Assembly (NCBI GenBank): GCA_963822295.1
Contig: CAWGHD010000002.1
Location: 124,001 to 188,000, forward strand
Reading direction: 5' to 3'
From: VRUE01 sp963822295
GTDB taxonomy: Bacteria; Actinomycetota; Thermoleophilia; Solirubrobacterales; 70-9
DNA length: 64,000 bases
Shown: positions 27,554-35,198 of the stretch, piece after piece
How the letters are laid out: each line of letters begins with the position of its first letter
How positions within the stretch are numbered: the first letter of the stretch is position 1
Position numbers and translations under genes: made by a program
The notes under the pieces: generated by a model
Told to the model about the DNA's origin: nothing
The model's database searches: none
What the model saw: only the letters and a program-made list of their open reading frames with translations

Positions 27554-28536
27554 TCGTTGCTGAGCACCTGCGAGGGCGCCGGCGCCGTCGCGATCTGCCC
27601 GTTCTCCTGCATCCAGGCGATGAACGCCGCCCAGGCCTGTTCGTCCATGGACATCGTGCGGCTGAGCAGCGGCAGGGTGGCCGCGACCTCGGCCCGGGTC
27701 AGCTTCGGGTCGAGGCTCGGGTTCGCCTCGAGCAGCGCCTCGACCGTCGCGTTCGGGCTTTTCACCGCCGCCGCGGTGCCGCGGGAGAGGGCCGCGAGGA
27801 AGAGGCGCACCGCCTCGGGGTCGTCCTCGAGCCGTTCGCCCTGCGCGACCAGGACCAGCTCGTCGTAGGTGGGCACCCCGAGCTCGTCGACCGGGGTCAC
27901 GACCGGGGCTTTCCCGCGCAGCTTCAGGTCCACGCCCTCGACGTTGCGGAACCCGCCGAGCATCGCGTCCGCCTTGCCGCTGAGCACCGCCGGCAGCAGG
28001 CCGAAGCCGACGTTGACGGTCTTGACGTCGTTCGGGGTCAGGTTCGCCCGCGCGAGGATCGTCTCCAGGTAGGCGTCCTGGTAGGGGATCCCGGCGGTCG
28101 CGATCGTCTTCCCGCGCAGGTCGCCGATGCCGCCGATGCCGGATTTGGCGAGCCAGATCATCGAGGTCAGGGGGCTGTCGACGATCGCGCCGACCGCCTG
28201 CACGTCGAGGCCCTGCTCGTCGGCGAGCAGCACCTCGGGCTCGTAGGAGATGGCCAGGTCGGTGCGACCGGCCGCCACGAGTTTGATCGGCAGCGAGGGG
28301 TCGGCCGGTTCCTGGATCGAGACGTCGAGCCCGGCGTCGCGGAAGTAGCCGAGCTTCTGTGCCATGTAGATGCCGGCGTGGTCGGGGTTGGGGTAGAAGT
28401 CGAGCGTCAGGTCGAAGGGCGTCAGCTCTGCCCCGCCGCCGCTGGTGTCCTCGCTCTTCTCGCCGCAGGCGGCAAGGCCGAGCGCGAGCGCGAGGACGAG
28501 GGTTGCCAGGAGCACGGGGGTTCGCCGGATTCTCAT
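27526..28536 (-). CDS. NMT1/THI5-like ABC importer substrate-binding lipoprotein
   Basis: Periplasmic-type binding protein tethered by a lipid: lipobox LAAC with Cys24. The opening TLDFYPNPDHAGIYMAQKLGYF is typical of the NMT1/THI5 family, whose known members bind thiamine pyrimidine precursors (ThiY), riboflavin (RibY) or sulfonates (SsuA). The NPDHAG stretch favours the ThiY/RibY branch. It is the last gene of an operon ATPase-permease-binding protein. No TPP or FMN riboswitch is seen upstream, so the ligand remains open; the divergent TauE/SafE permease and Rrf2 gene hint at a sulfur compound. Confidence 0.87.
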   Translation of the reverse strand: MRIRRTPVLLATLVLALALGLAACGEKSEDTSGGGAELTPFDLTLDFYPNPDHAGIYMAQKLGYFRDAGLDVSIQEPADPSLPIKLVAAGRTDLAISYEPEVLLADEQGLDVQAVGAIVDSPLTSMIWLAKSGIGGIGDLRGKTIATAGIPYQDAYLETILARANLTPNDVKTVNVGFGLLPAVLSGKADAMLGGFRNVEGVDLKLRGKAPVVTPVDELGVPTYDELVLVAQGERLEDDPEAVRLFLAALSRGTAAAVKSPNATVEALLEANPSLDPKLTRAEVAATLPLLSRTMSMDEQAWAAFIAWMQENGQIATAPAPSQVLSNDYLPGTIPE

Positions 28537-28546
28537 GGCCTGCTTT

Positions 28547-29299
28547 CTATCGCCAATCGACCACTCGACGCTCGGCGAGTGCGACGAGTCCGTAGAGCGC
28601 GATCGTCATCGTCGCCAGGACGAGGACAGCGGCGAAGACGCGCGCGGCCTCCAGCTGGGCGTTGTCGACGAGGATCAGGTGGCCGAGGCCGGAGTCCGCT
28701 CCGACCCACTCGGCGAAGACCGCGGCGATCGCCGCGACCGCGACCGCGATCCTGATGCCGCTGAAGACGTAGGGGAGGGCGCTCGGCGCCTCGACCCTGC
28801 GCAGGATCTGCCAGCGCGAGGCGTCGAGCGTCCGCATCATCTTCGTTGCGTCCGGGTCCACCGAGCGCAGGCCGTCGAGCGTGTTGACGGTGATCGGGAA
28901 GAAGCAGATCAGGCCGATGATCCAGAGCTTCGGGCCGTAGCCGAAGCCGAACCAGACGACGAGGATCGGCGCGATCGCGACTATCGGGATCGTCTGCGAG
29001 GCGACGATCAGCGGGTAGAGGGCCATGCGCAGCGTCTCGGACAGGTGCATGGCGAGCGCGAAGCCGAGGCCGGCGACGATCGCGCAGCCGAGGCCGAGCA
29101 GCATCTCCTTGAGAGTCACCCAGGCGTTTTCGGCGAGCAGCGAGCGGCTCTCCCAGAGCGCCTCGCCGATTTCCGAGGGGGAGGGGACGAGGAAGTCTTC
29201 GAGCTTCAGGGCGTCGGCGATCGCGCCGCTGCTGGCCGCCACCTGCCAGGCGCCGACGAGGCCGGCGAGCAGGAGGGCGGGGAGGAGCCAGCGCTTCAT
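28547..29299 (-). CDS. ABC importer permease (ThiX/SsuC-type)
   Basis: 250 residues, six membrane segments, BPD_transp_1 fold. The cytoplasmic loop that contacts the ATPase is visible in FPITVNTLDGLRSVDPDATKMMRTL (residues ~130-155). First helix acts as uncleaved signal. ATG 29299 overlaps the ATPase stop by 4 nt, and the binding-protein gene follows 10 nt downstream, so all three are one operon. Confidence 0.87.
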   Translation of the reverse strand: MKRWLLPALLLAGLVGAWQVAASSGAIADALKLEDFLVPSPSEIGEALWESRSLLAENAWVTLKEMLLGLGCAIVAGLGFALAMHLSETLRMALYPLIVASQTIPIVAIAPILVVWFGFGYGPKLWIIGLICFFPITVNTLDGLRSVDPDATKMMRTLDASRWQILRRVEAPSALPYVFSGIRIAVAVAAIAAVFAEWVGADSGLGHLILVDNAQLEAARVFAAVLVLATMTIALYGLVALAERRVVDWR

Positions 29300-30072
29300 C
29301 GGGCGCCGCTCCGCAGCGAGTGCATCGCGCGCTCGCGGGCGGCGATGAAGGCGGGGTCGGTGACGGCCGCGTCGCGATCGGGCGCCCGCGGGGCCGGCGC
29401 CTCGAGCGTCTCGGCGATCACGGCCGGGCGCTCGCTGAGCACGACGACCCGGTCGGAGAGATAGAGCGCCTCCTCGACGTCGTGGGTGACGAGCACGACG
29501 GTGCGGGGGTCGGCCCGCAGCGCCGCGGCCAGCCAGCTCTGCATCTCCGCCCGCGTGATCGCGTCGAGCGAGGCGAACGGCTCGTCGAGGGTGAGGACCG
29601 GCTTGCCGGAGAGCAGGGTGCGCAGGAAGGCGACCCGTTGTCGCATCCCGCCGGAGAGCTGCTTCGGCCGGGCCTGCTCGAACCCGGCCAGGCCGAAGCG
29701 CTCGAACGGCTCCGCGCTGCGGCGCCGGGCCTCCGCCCTGCCGACACCCTGGTTGCGCAGGGCGAGGCCGGCGTTGTCGATCGCGGGCAGCCAGGGCAGC
29801 AGCAGGTCGCGCTGCGGCATGAAGGCGCAGCGGGCGAGTCGCTCGCGCGCGGCCGTCGCGCCGCCGACCGCGATCGACCCGGCGCCGGGGTCGCGCAGGC
29901 CGCAGACCAGCTCGAGCAGCGTCGACTTGCCGCAGCCGGATGGGCCGACCAGCCCCAGCACGCCGTGGGCGGGCACCTCGAGGTCGATGCCGGCGATCGT
30001 TTCCAGGGGCCCGTGGGAGTGCCGCAAGCCGCGTGCCGAGAGCGCGGCGGAGTCGTGGTTTCCGATGGGCAC
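29296..30072 (-). CDS. ABC importer ATPase (ThiZ/SsuB-type)
   Basis: 258 residues. Walker A GPSGCGKST, Q-loop MPQRDLLLPW, signature LSGGMRQR, Walker B LTLDEPFASLD and switch VTHDVEEAL are intact and in the order usual for nitrate/sulfonate/thiamine-precursor importers. Start GTG 30072 was chosen because it leaves the palindromic operator and the divergent permease gene free; longer readings would run through them. First gene of the importer operon. Confidence 0.87.
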   Translation of the reverse strand: MPIGNHDSAALSARGLRHSHGPLETIAGIDLEVPAHGVLGLVGPSGCGKSTLLELVCGLRDPGAGSIAVGGATAARERLARCAFMPQRDLLLPWLPAIDNAGLALRNQGVGRAEARRRSAEPFERFGLAGFEQARPKQLSGGMRQRVAFLRTLLSGKPVLTLDEPFASLDAITRAEMQSWLAAALRADPRTVVLVTHDVEEALYLSDRVVVLSERPAVIAETLEAPAPRAPDRDAAVTDPAFIAARERAMHSLRSGAR

Positions 30073-30097
30073 CTTGGTATCCTGCCGCACTCCGCGC

Positions 30098-30118
30098 TCC
30101 TGACCTAAAAGGTCAGGA
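30098..30118. promoter_or_regulatory. Perfect palindrome in the importer/TauE divergent promoter
   Basis: 9-bp arms TCCTGACCT and AGGTCAGGA around an AAA centre, between the starts of the ATPase gene (30072) and the permease gene (30134). A dyad of this size suits a dimeric winged-helix regulator; the Rrf2-family gene at 31113 is the obvious local candidate. Confidence 0.6.
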
Positions 30119-30133
30119 AAGTCGATAAGCAGT

Positions 30134-31096
30134 GTGCGCGGCAATTCGATGGACCCGGCAATCGTAATTTTCGGCTTCGGAATCGGAGCAATGGTCGGCA
30201 TGACCGGCATGGGCGGCGGCACGCTGATGACGCCACTGCTGATCCTGCTCTTCGGCGTCAAGCCGGTCACCGCGATCGGCACGGACATCTTCTACGCCGC
30301 CGTCACCAAGACGGTCGGCGGCTGGCGGCATCTGAAGATGGGCACCGTGAACATGGGCCTCGCGCTCTGGCTCGCGGCGGGGAGCGTCCCCGCCTCGATC
30401 GCCGGGGTCTGGGCGATCTCGATCCTGCAGGGCATGATCGGCGAAGCCCGCCTCGAAGAGGTCGTCTACGCGTTGCTCGGCGGCACCCTGCTGATGGTCG
30501 GGATCATCACCCTGGCCCGAGCGCTGATCCTCAGCAAGCTGATCGAAGAGCGCGACGACTTCGAGATCAAGCACCGCCACAAAGTCGCCGCGGTCGGGAT
30601 CGGCATCGCCACCGGCTTCATCATCGGCATCACCTCGGCCGGCTCGGGAACGGTGATCGCGATCCTCCTGATCGCCGTCTTCCGGCTGACGCCGAAGAAG
30701 GTGGTCGGAACCGATGTCTTCCACGCGGCGATCCTGCTCTGGGCCGCGGGCCTCGCCCACTGGGTCAGCGGCAACGTCGACTTCATCCTCGCCGGAAACA
30801 TCCTGCTCGGCTCGGTCCCGGGCGTGATCTTCGGCTCCCACTTCGCCGCGCGGGCGCCGACCGGCTTCCTGCGCACCGCGCTTGGCGTCGTCCTCATCGC
30901 CTCGGGGCTCGTCACCGTGCAGAAGGGCGACCCGGTGATCTGGCCGGTTGCCGCCGCCGTCGCCGGAATCGGGCTCGCGCTGCTGATCTGGTTCCCGCGC
31001 TGGTGGAACGAGCGGCGTGCCCAGCGGGAAGCGTTGGAGGCGAAAGCGGCAGCGCGCGACCGCTCCGACGATTTGACGCCCGAGACGATCGGCTGA
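30134..31096 (+). CDS. TauE/SafE-family sulfite/sulfonate-type exporter or anion permease
   Basis: 320 residues with eight membrane segments. The family hallmarks are seen: GMTGMGGGTLMTPLLILLFG in helix 1 and the mirrored AGSGTVIAILLIAVF in the second half. Members move sulfite, sulfolactate, sulfoacetate or other organic anions. GTG 30134 is the start used; ATG 30149 is an alternative. The basic C-terminal tail is cytoplasmic. An Rrf2 regulator gene follows 16 nt downstream. Confidence 0.85.
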   Translation: MRGNSMDPAIVIFGFGIGAMVGMTGMGGGTLMTPLLILLFGVKPVTAIGTDIFYAAVTKTVGGWRHLKMGTVNMGLALWLAAGSVPASIAGVWAISILQGMIGEARLEEVVYALLGGTLLMVGIITLARALILSKLIEERDDFEIKHRHKVAAVGIGIATGFIIGITSAGSGTVIAILLIAVFRLTPKKVVGTDVFHAAILLWAAGLAHWVSGNVDFILAGNILLGSVPGVIFGSHFAARAPTGFLRTALGVVLIASGLVTVQKGDPVIWPVAAAVAGIGLALLIWFPRWWNERRAQREALEAKAAARDRSDDLTPETIG

Positions 31097-31112
31097 CTGA
31101 TTAACTAGCTGC

Positions 31113-31568
31113 ATGCGCGTCTCCGCGAAGGCCGACTACGCCGTGCGAGCGGCGGCCGAGCTGGCGGCGGCCGGCGAAGGCCCCGTCAAGGGCGAGCGGC
31201 TCGCCGACGCACAGGACATCCCGCTCCAGTTCCTCGAGCACATCCTGCTGGAGCTCAAGCACGCGGGGATCGTCCGCGCCAGGCGCGGCGCCAAGGGCGG
31301 CTACTGGCTCGCCCGGCCCGCCGACGAGGTCACGATCGCCGACATCGTCCGCTCCGTCGAGGGCCCGATCGCCCACGTCCAGTCCTCGCCGCCGGAGTCG
31401 ATCGAGTACCGCGGCAACGCCGAGCACCTGCAGGAAGTCTGGATCGCCGTGCGCGCCAGCCTGCGCGCCGTGCTCGAGGAGGTGACCCTCGCCGACCTCG
31501 TCGCCGGCGAGCTGCCCTCCTCGGTCAAGGACCTGGTCGGGGCGCCGGGCGCCTGGGCCACGCGCTAG
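31113..31568 (+). CDS. Rrf2-family winged-helix regulator without iron-sulfur cysteines
   Basis: 151 residues. The DNA-binding region MRVSAKADYAVRAAAEL ... PLQFLEHILLELKHAGIVRARRGAKGGYWLARP is typical of Rrf2 proteins. There is no cysteine in the protein, so it cannot carry the [2Fe-2S] cluster of IscR/NsrR/RsrR; it resembles CymR-type members, which act in sulfur control with a partner enzyme. TTAACT lies 6 nt before the ATG, so the message may be leaderless. A likely target is the dyad at 30098-30118. Confidence 0.87.
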   Translation: MRVSAKADYAVRAAAELAAAGEGPVKGERLADAQDIPLQFLEHILLELKHAGIVRARRGAKGGYWLARPADEVTIADIVRSVEGPIAHVQSSPPESIEYRGNAEHLQEVWIAVRASLRAVLEEVTLADLVAGELPSSVKDLVGAPGAWATR

Positions 31569-31640
31569 GCGCGCGGATCAGGGCTTGGTTCGGTGCATTG
31601 CGCGCGCCACAGGTGAGATTGGGATCGGGACGATGAGCCG

Positions 31641-31859
31641 GTGTTCGTCGTCCTCCAGGTCGGAACCCTTACCGGCGCACTTGAGCTTGTCGCCACCTCC
31701 ATAGGCGCGGGAATCCTCATCGGCGGATTTGCCGGTGCGAGCGCGGGGATGGTCAACGGCTGGTCGCGCAAGGTGGTCGAGGGCGGCTCGCTGAGAGATG
31801 GATTCTATGGCGGGCTGGGCGGTCTACTACTCCTAATTGCAGACAGTTGTCTGAGGTAA
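31641..31859 (+). CDS. Small glycine-rich membrane protein
   Basis: 72 residues with two hydrophobic, Gly-rich segments (residues ~8-38 and 52-68) linked by a basic turn NGWSRK. No family named with certainty. It is followed 5 nt later by another small membrane gene, so the two form a unit. Start GTG; no clear ribosome binding site. Confidence 0.55.
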   Translation: MFVVLQVGTLTGALELVATSIGAGILIGGFAGASAGMVNGWSRKVVEGGSLRDGFYGGLGGLLLLIADSCLR

Positions 31860-31864
31860 GCTGA

Positions 31865-32053
31865 GTGCGAATGGGTCCGAGGAACATCTATCTGTCGCTG
31901 ATCGCGATGATGGCGATCCTCTTGCCGGGCATACTCGTCTTCCAGGGTTCGGACGCTGGAACCCAGGCAGTTGGAATCGCGGCGTTCGGCGGCGGCCTGG
32001 CAGTTCTCCATGTTCTCGACGCCCGTCAGCGTCGCCGCGAAGGCAGGGGGTAG
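31865..32053 (+). CDS. Small two-helix membrane protein
   Basis: 62 residues (or 60 from ATG 31871): basic start, hydrophobic segments at ~9-27 and ~35-52, and an Arg-rich tail DARQRRREG. Function unknown. Pairs with the gene before it. It converges on the histidine-phosphatase gene with a gap of only 8 nt. Confidence 0.55.
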   Translation: MRMGPRNIYLSLIAMMAILLPGILVFQGSDAGTQAVGIAAFGGGLAVLHVLDARQRRREGRG

Positions 32054-32061
32054 CTCGGCTC

Positions 32062-32634
32062 TTAGTCCGGACCGGTGGCCGGGTCCCACGGGCGCTCCAT
32101 CCAGTAGTGACAGGCCCAGCCCGGCACCGCGTTCCCCCACGGGTCGCGGGCCTCGCCGTGGGAGAAGAGGCTGAGCCCGCAGTTGCGCGACCCGATGTTC
32201 CAGATCCCCGCCGCGGCCGGCGCGACGAACCTCTCGCCGAGCAGCGAGTGGAAGAGGAAGAAGCGGACGAAGATCCCGTGGGTGACGACCAGCCAGCGCT
32301 CCTCCGGCGCGCTCTCCAGCGCGGCCTTCAACTTCTTCACCCTGGCCAGGGCGTCCTCGAAGGTCTCGCCGACCTCGAGCTCGTGGACGTAGGGGAGGAC
32401 CGTCGGCTCCAGGCCGGTCGCCGTCGCCACGCCCTCGGCCGTTTCCCCGGCGCGGCGGGTGTGGCTGCACAGCAGGCGCGTCGCACCGTGCTCCAGCAGG
32501 CCCTCGCCCGCCGCGCGGGCCTGCGCGAGGCCGGTCTCGGTGAGCCGGTCGCCCGCCTCGTCGTCGAGCATCTCGTCGCCGGTGTGGGCGTTGCCGACCG
32601 ACTCGCCGTGGCGGAGGAGGAGGACCCGGGTCAT
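32062..32634 (-). CDS. Histidine phosphatase (phosphoglycerate-mutase-like)
   Basis: 190 residues. The catalytic RHG motif appears as LLRHGES at the N-terminus, with the second histidine in VTHGIFVRFF. Arg in CSHTRRAGETAE completes the phosphate pocket. Sequence is too generic to separate mutase from phosphatase, and the substrate is unknown. ATG 32634 overlaps the VWA gene stop (ATGA), so it is the third cistron of the MoxR-VWA operon; alternative longer starts would extend into that gene and are unlikely. Confidence 0.85.
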   Translation of the reverse strand: MTRVLLLRHGESVGNAHTGDEMLDDEAGDRLTETGLAQARAAGEGLLEHGATRLLCSHTRRAGETAEGVATATGLEPTVLPYVHELEVGETFEDALARVKKLKAALESAPEERWLVVTHGIFVRFFLFHSLLGERFVAPAAAGIWNIGSRNCGLSLFSHGEARDPWGNAVPGWACHYWMERPWDPATGPD

Positions 32635-34034
32635 TCCCCGGTGGGGACGCCGCCGGCGACGACGTTGACGAAGTTCTCCAGATGGCGGGTCGTCCAGCAC
32701 TCGAAGGCGCCGTCGCAGTAGGGCTCGTAGGCGGACATCACCGAGTCGCCGTAGTTCCAGTAGAGCTTCGGCTCGGGGTTGAGCCAGAAGAGGCGGCCGG
32801 CCCGCTCCGAGAGCCGGCCAAAGACCTCGGCGTGGGGCTCGCGGCCGTTGGTGCGCGCGTCGCCGAGGACGATCACGGTCGAGCGCGGGTCGAGCTCGTC
32901 GGAGAGCTCGGCCAGCAGCTCGAGCCAGACGCGGCCGTAGTCGGTGTAGCCGGAGACGTCGGCGACGCCGCCCTCGGAGGAGATCCGCTCGGCGATCACC
33001 CGGAAGTCGCGCTCGTGCTCGAAGACGTCGGTCACCTCGGAGATCCGCTCGATGAAGACGAAGCTGCGCAGTTTTCGGAAGGAGTCGTGGAGAGCATGGA
33101 GGACCGAGAGGAAGAAGACGCTGGCCGAGGTGACCGAGGTCGAGACGTCGCAGAGCACGTAGATCTCCGGCCGGCGCGGGCGCTTGGGCCGGTACTTGAG
33201 GCGCAGCGGCACGCCCCCGGTCTCCAGCGAGGCCCGCATCGTGCGACGCACGTCGACGTGCCGGGCCTGTTTGCGTCCGCGCTGCTCGTGGCCGAGGGTC
33301 GCCAGCCGGCGCTTCATCTGGGAGACGGCGCGGTGCACGGCGGCGAGGTCCTGGGTCGGGCTGCTCGGCAGGGCGCGGTCGAGGTCGGCGAGGGGGCGGG
33401 AGGGCGGCAGGGTCGAGGTGCGCTCGATCAGGTCGCGCTCCAGCTCCCGGCGCAGGTGGCGCTCGAAGCGGTTGAGCTGGTCGCGGTCGATCGGCGGCAG
33501 CTCGGCGGAGCCGTCCAGGGCCGGCGGCTGCGGCCCGGCCGATAGCCCGAGGGTGCGGCGGATCCGCTGCACGTCGACGCCGACCACCCCGGAGCCCTCC
33601 CCCTGGCGCCCGAACGCGGCGATCGCGAGCCGGGCGAGGTCGCGCATCTCACCGTCGTCGCCCTCGATGATCGCCTGGCGGATCTGTTCGCGCAGCTCGT
33701 CGATGTCGAGCCGGTCGCCGCCCTCGTGCCGCCTGCCCTCCTCGCCGATGCCGCGCTCGATCGCCTCGCCCTCGGCGGCGCGGAAGAACCAGCGATCGAA
33801 GAGCAGCTCGAACAGCCTGCGGTCCTCCTGCGACTTGGCGACGGTCGCCGCCAGCGCCTCGCGGAAGTCGTCCTGCGAGGTCCAGGGGACCTGTTCCAGC
33901 GCGGAGAAGGCGTCGAGGATCTCCGAGGTCCCGACCGCGATCCCCTCGCTGCGCAGCTCCTCGCAGAAGCCGAGCAGCTTCGGCGCCAGCCCCGGCGGGC
34001 CGGTGTCAGGCGTTGGGCCGTAGGGGGTCGGCAA
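32631..34034 (-). CDS. VWA-domain protein, CoxE-like
   Basis: 467 residues. The N-terminal two-thirds is helical and acidic (residues 1-300); the C-terminal third is a von Willebrand A domain whose metal-ion site begins CDVSTSVTS, the D-x-S-x-S form of MIDAS, with further ligands around GYTDYGRVW and VLGDARTNG. CoxE-type proteins work with MoxR/CoxD AAA ATPases to mature metalloenzymes or remodel complexes. No CO dehydrogenase genes lie nearby, so the target is unknown. The start overlaps the ATPase gene by 29 nt. Confidence 0.87.
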   Translation of the reverse strand: MPTPYGPTPDTGPPGLAPKLLGFCEELRSEGIAVGTSEILDAFSALEQVPWTSQDDFREALAATVAKSQEDRRLFELLFDRWFFRAAEGEAIERGIGEEGRRHEGGDRLDIDELREQIRQAIIEGDDGEMRDLARLAIAAFGRQGEGSGVVGVDVQRIRRTLGLSAGPQPPALDGSAELPPIDRDQLNRFERHLRRELERDLIERTSTLPPSRPLADLDRALPSSPTQDLAAVHRAVSQMKRRLATLGHEQRGRKQARHVDVRRTMRASLETGGVPLRLKYRPKRPRRPEIYVLCDVSTSVTSASVFFLSVLHALHDSFRKLRSFVFIERISEVTDVFEHERDFRVIAERISSEGGVADVSGYTDYGRVWLELLAELSDELDPRSTVIVLGDARTNGREPHAEVFGRLSERAGRLFWLNPEPKLYWNYGDSVMSAYEPYCDGAFECWTTRHLENFVNVVAGGVPTGE

Positions 34035-34902
34035 GCTTCACCCCGACTCGCTCCGCGACCAGGTCGATGTCGGTGCGGTGCTTGACCAGGATCGACATCG
34101 ACTGGTCGAACGTAGCTTTGTCAATGTCGTCACTGCCCATCAGGAGGAGGGTGCGGGCCCAGTCGATCGACTCGGCGATCGAGGGGGGCTTCTTGAGGTC
34201 GAGGTCGCGGACCATGCGCACGACCTCGACGAGGCGTTTCGTGAGGGCCTCTGAGAGCTCCGGGGCGTGGAGCTGGACGATCTCCATCTCGCGCTCCAGG
34301 TCCGGGTAGTCGAGCCAGAGGTAGAGGCAGCGGCGCTTCAGGGCCTCGGTCAGCTCGCGCGAGTTGTTCGAGGTGAGGATGACGATCGGCATCGTCGTCG
34401 CCGAGATCTGGCCGAGCTCGGGGATCGTGATCTGGAAGTCGGAGAGCAGCTCGAGCAGCATCGCCTCGAACTCCTGGTCGGTCTTGTCGATCTCGTCGAT
34501 CAGGAGGACGACGGGCTCGGGGCTGGCGATCGCCTGCATCAGGGGCCGCTCGAGTAGGAACTCCTCGCTGAAGATGTCGCCGTGGACGTCGTCCCAGCCG
34601 TGCTCGGTGCCGCCGGCCTGGATCCTCAGCAGCTGCTTGCGGTAGTTCCACTCATACAGGGCCTTGGCCTCGTCGAGCCCCTCGTAGCACTGGAGGCGGA
34701 TCAGCTCGCGGCCGCTGGAGCGCGAGAGAGCCTTGGCCAGCTCGGTCTTGCCGACCCCCGCCGGGCCCTCGACCAGGACCGGCTTGCCGAGCCGCTGGGC
34801 GAGGAAGGAGACGAGCGCGGCGGGCTCGTCGGCGAGGTAGCGGGCCTCGGCCAGCGCCTTCTTGGTGTCGGCGACGGACGCGGGCTGGGCGGGGTCGGGC
34901 AT
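34006..34902 (-). CDS. MoxR-family AAA+ ATPase (CoxD-like)
   Basis: 298 residues. Walker A GPAGVGKTE (~45-53), Walker B VLLIDEIDK, sensor 1 ILTSNNSRELTEAL with the arginine finger in KRRCLYLWLDYPD. This is the CoxD-like MoxR subclass. It acts as a chaperone with the VWA partner encoded next. The ATG lies 7 nt after TTATCC, giving a leaderless message, and 21 nt from the divergent small gene. Confidence 0.88.
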   Translation of the reverse strand: MPDPAQPASVADTKKALAEARYLADEPAALVSFLAQRLGKPVLVEGPAGVGKTELAKALSRSSGRELIRLQCYEGLDEAKALYEWNYRKQLLRIQAGGTEHGWDDVHGDIFSEEFLLERPLMQAIASPEPVVLLIDEIDKTDQEFEAMLLELLSDFQITIPELGQISATTMPIVILTSNNSRELTEALKRRCLYLWLDYPDLEREMEIVQLHAPELSEALTKRLVEVVRMVRDLDLKKPPSIAESIDWARTLLLMGSDDIDKATFDQSMSILVKHRTDIDLVAERVGVKLADPLRPNA

Positions 34903-34923
34903 TGGGGAAGGATAATCCGCACC

Positions 34924-35148
34924 GTGCTCGACCTACTTCCGCCCACGGCCGGCCTCCTCCCGCGCACCATCGGCCCCTACATGGCGATGATGTTCGCGGG
35001 CTTCGCGATCGGCATCCTCGGCCACATGAGCCGCGCTCGCTGGCTGGTGGCGATCGGGGTGATCCTCATCTTCCTGGGAGCTTTTCTCTTCCCGCTCGCC
35101 CTCAACCTGACCTCCGATCCGCCGCCGCGGATCGAAAGTTCTGAATAG
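34924..35148 (+). CDS. Small membrane protein
   Basis: 74 residues with two hydrophobic segments (about 18-36 and 41-62) separated by the basic loop HMSRAR. No recognised family. GTG start preceded 5 nt upstream by TAATCC, the mirror of the box used by the divergent AAA gene. Confidence 0.6.
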   Translation: MLDLLPPTAGLLPRTIGPYMAMMFAGFAIGILGHMSRARWLVAIGVILIFLGAFLFPLALNLTSDPPPRIESSE

Positions 35149-35198
35149 GCCGTTACTATCGACCGCTCGATTCCCAGACCCTCCAGGAGGATTCCGCT

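Noticed and set aside
30073..30133. Possible TPP or FMN riboswitch before the NMT1-type importer
   Set aside because: The gap is only about 60 nt and holds a palindrome, with none of the conserved TPP or FMN strands.
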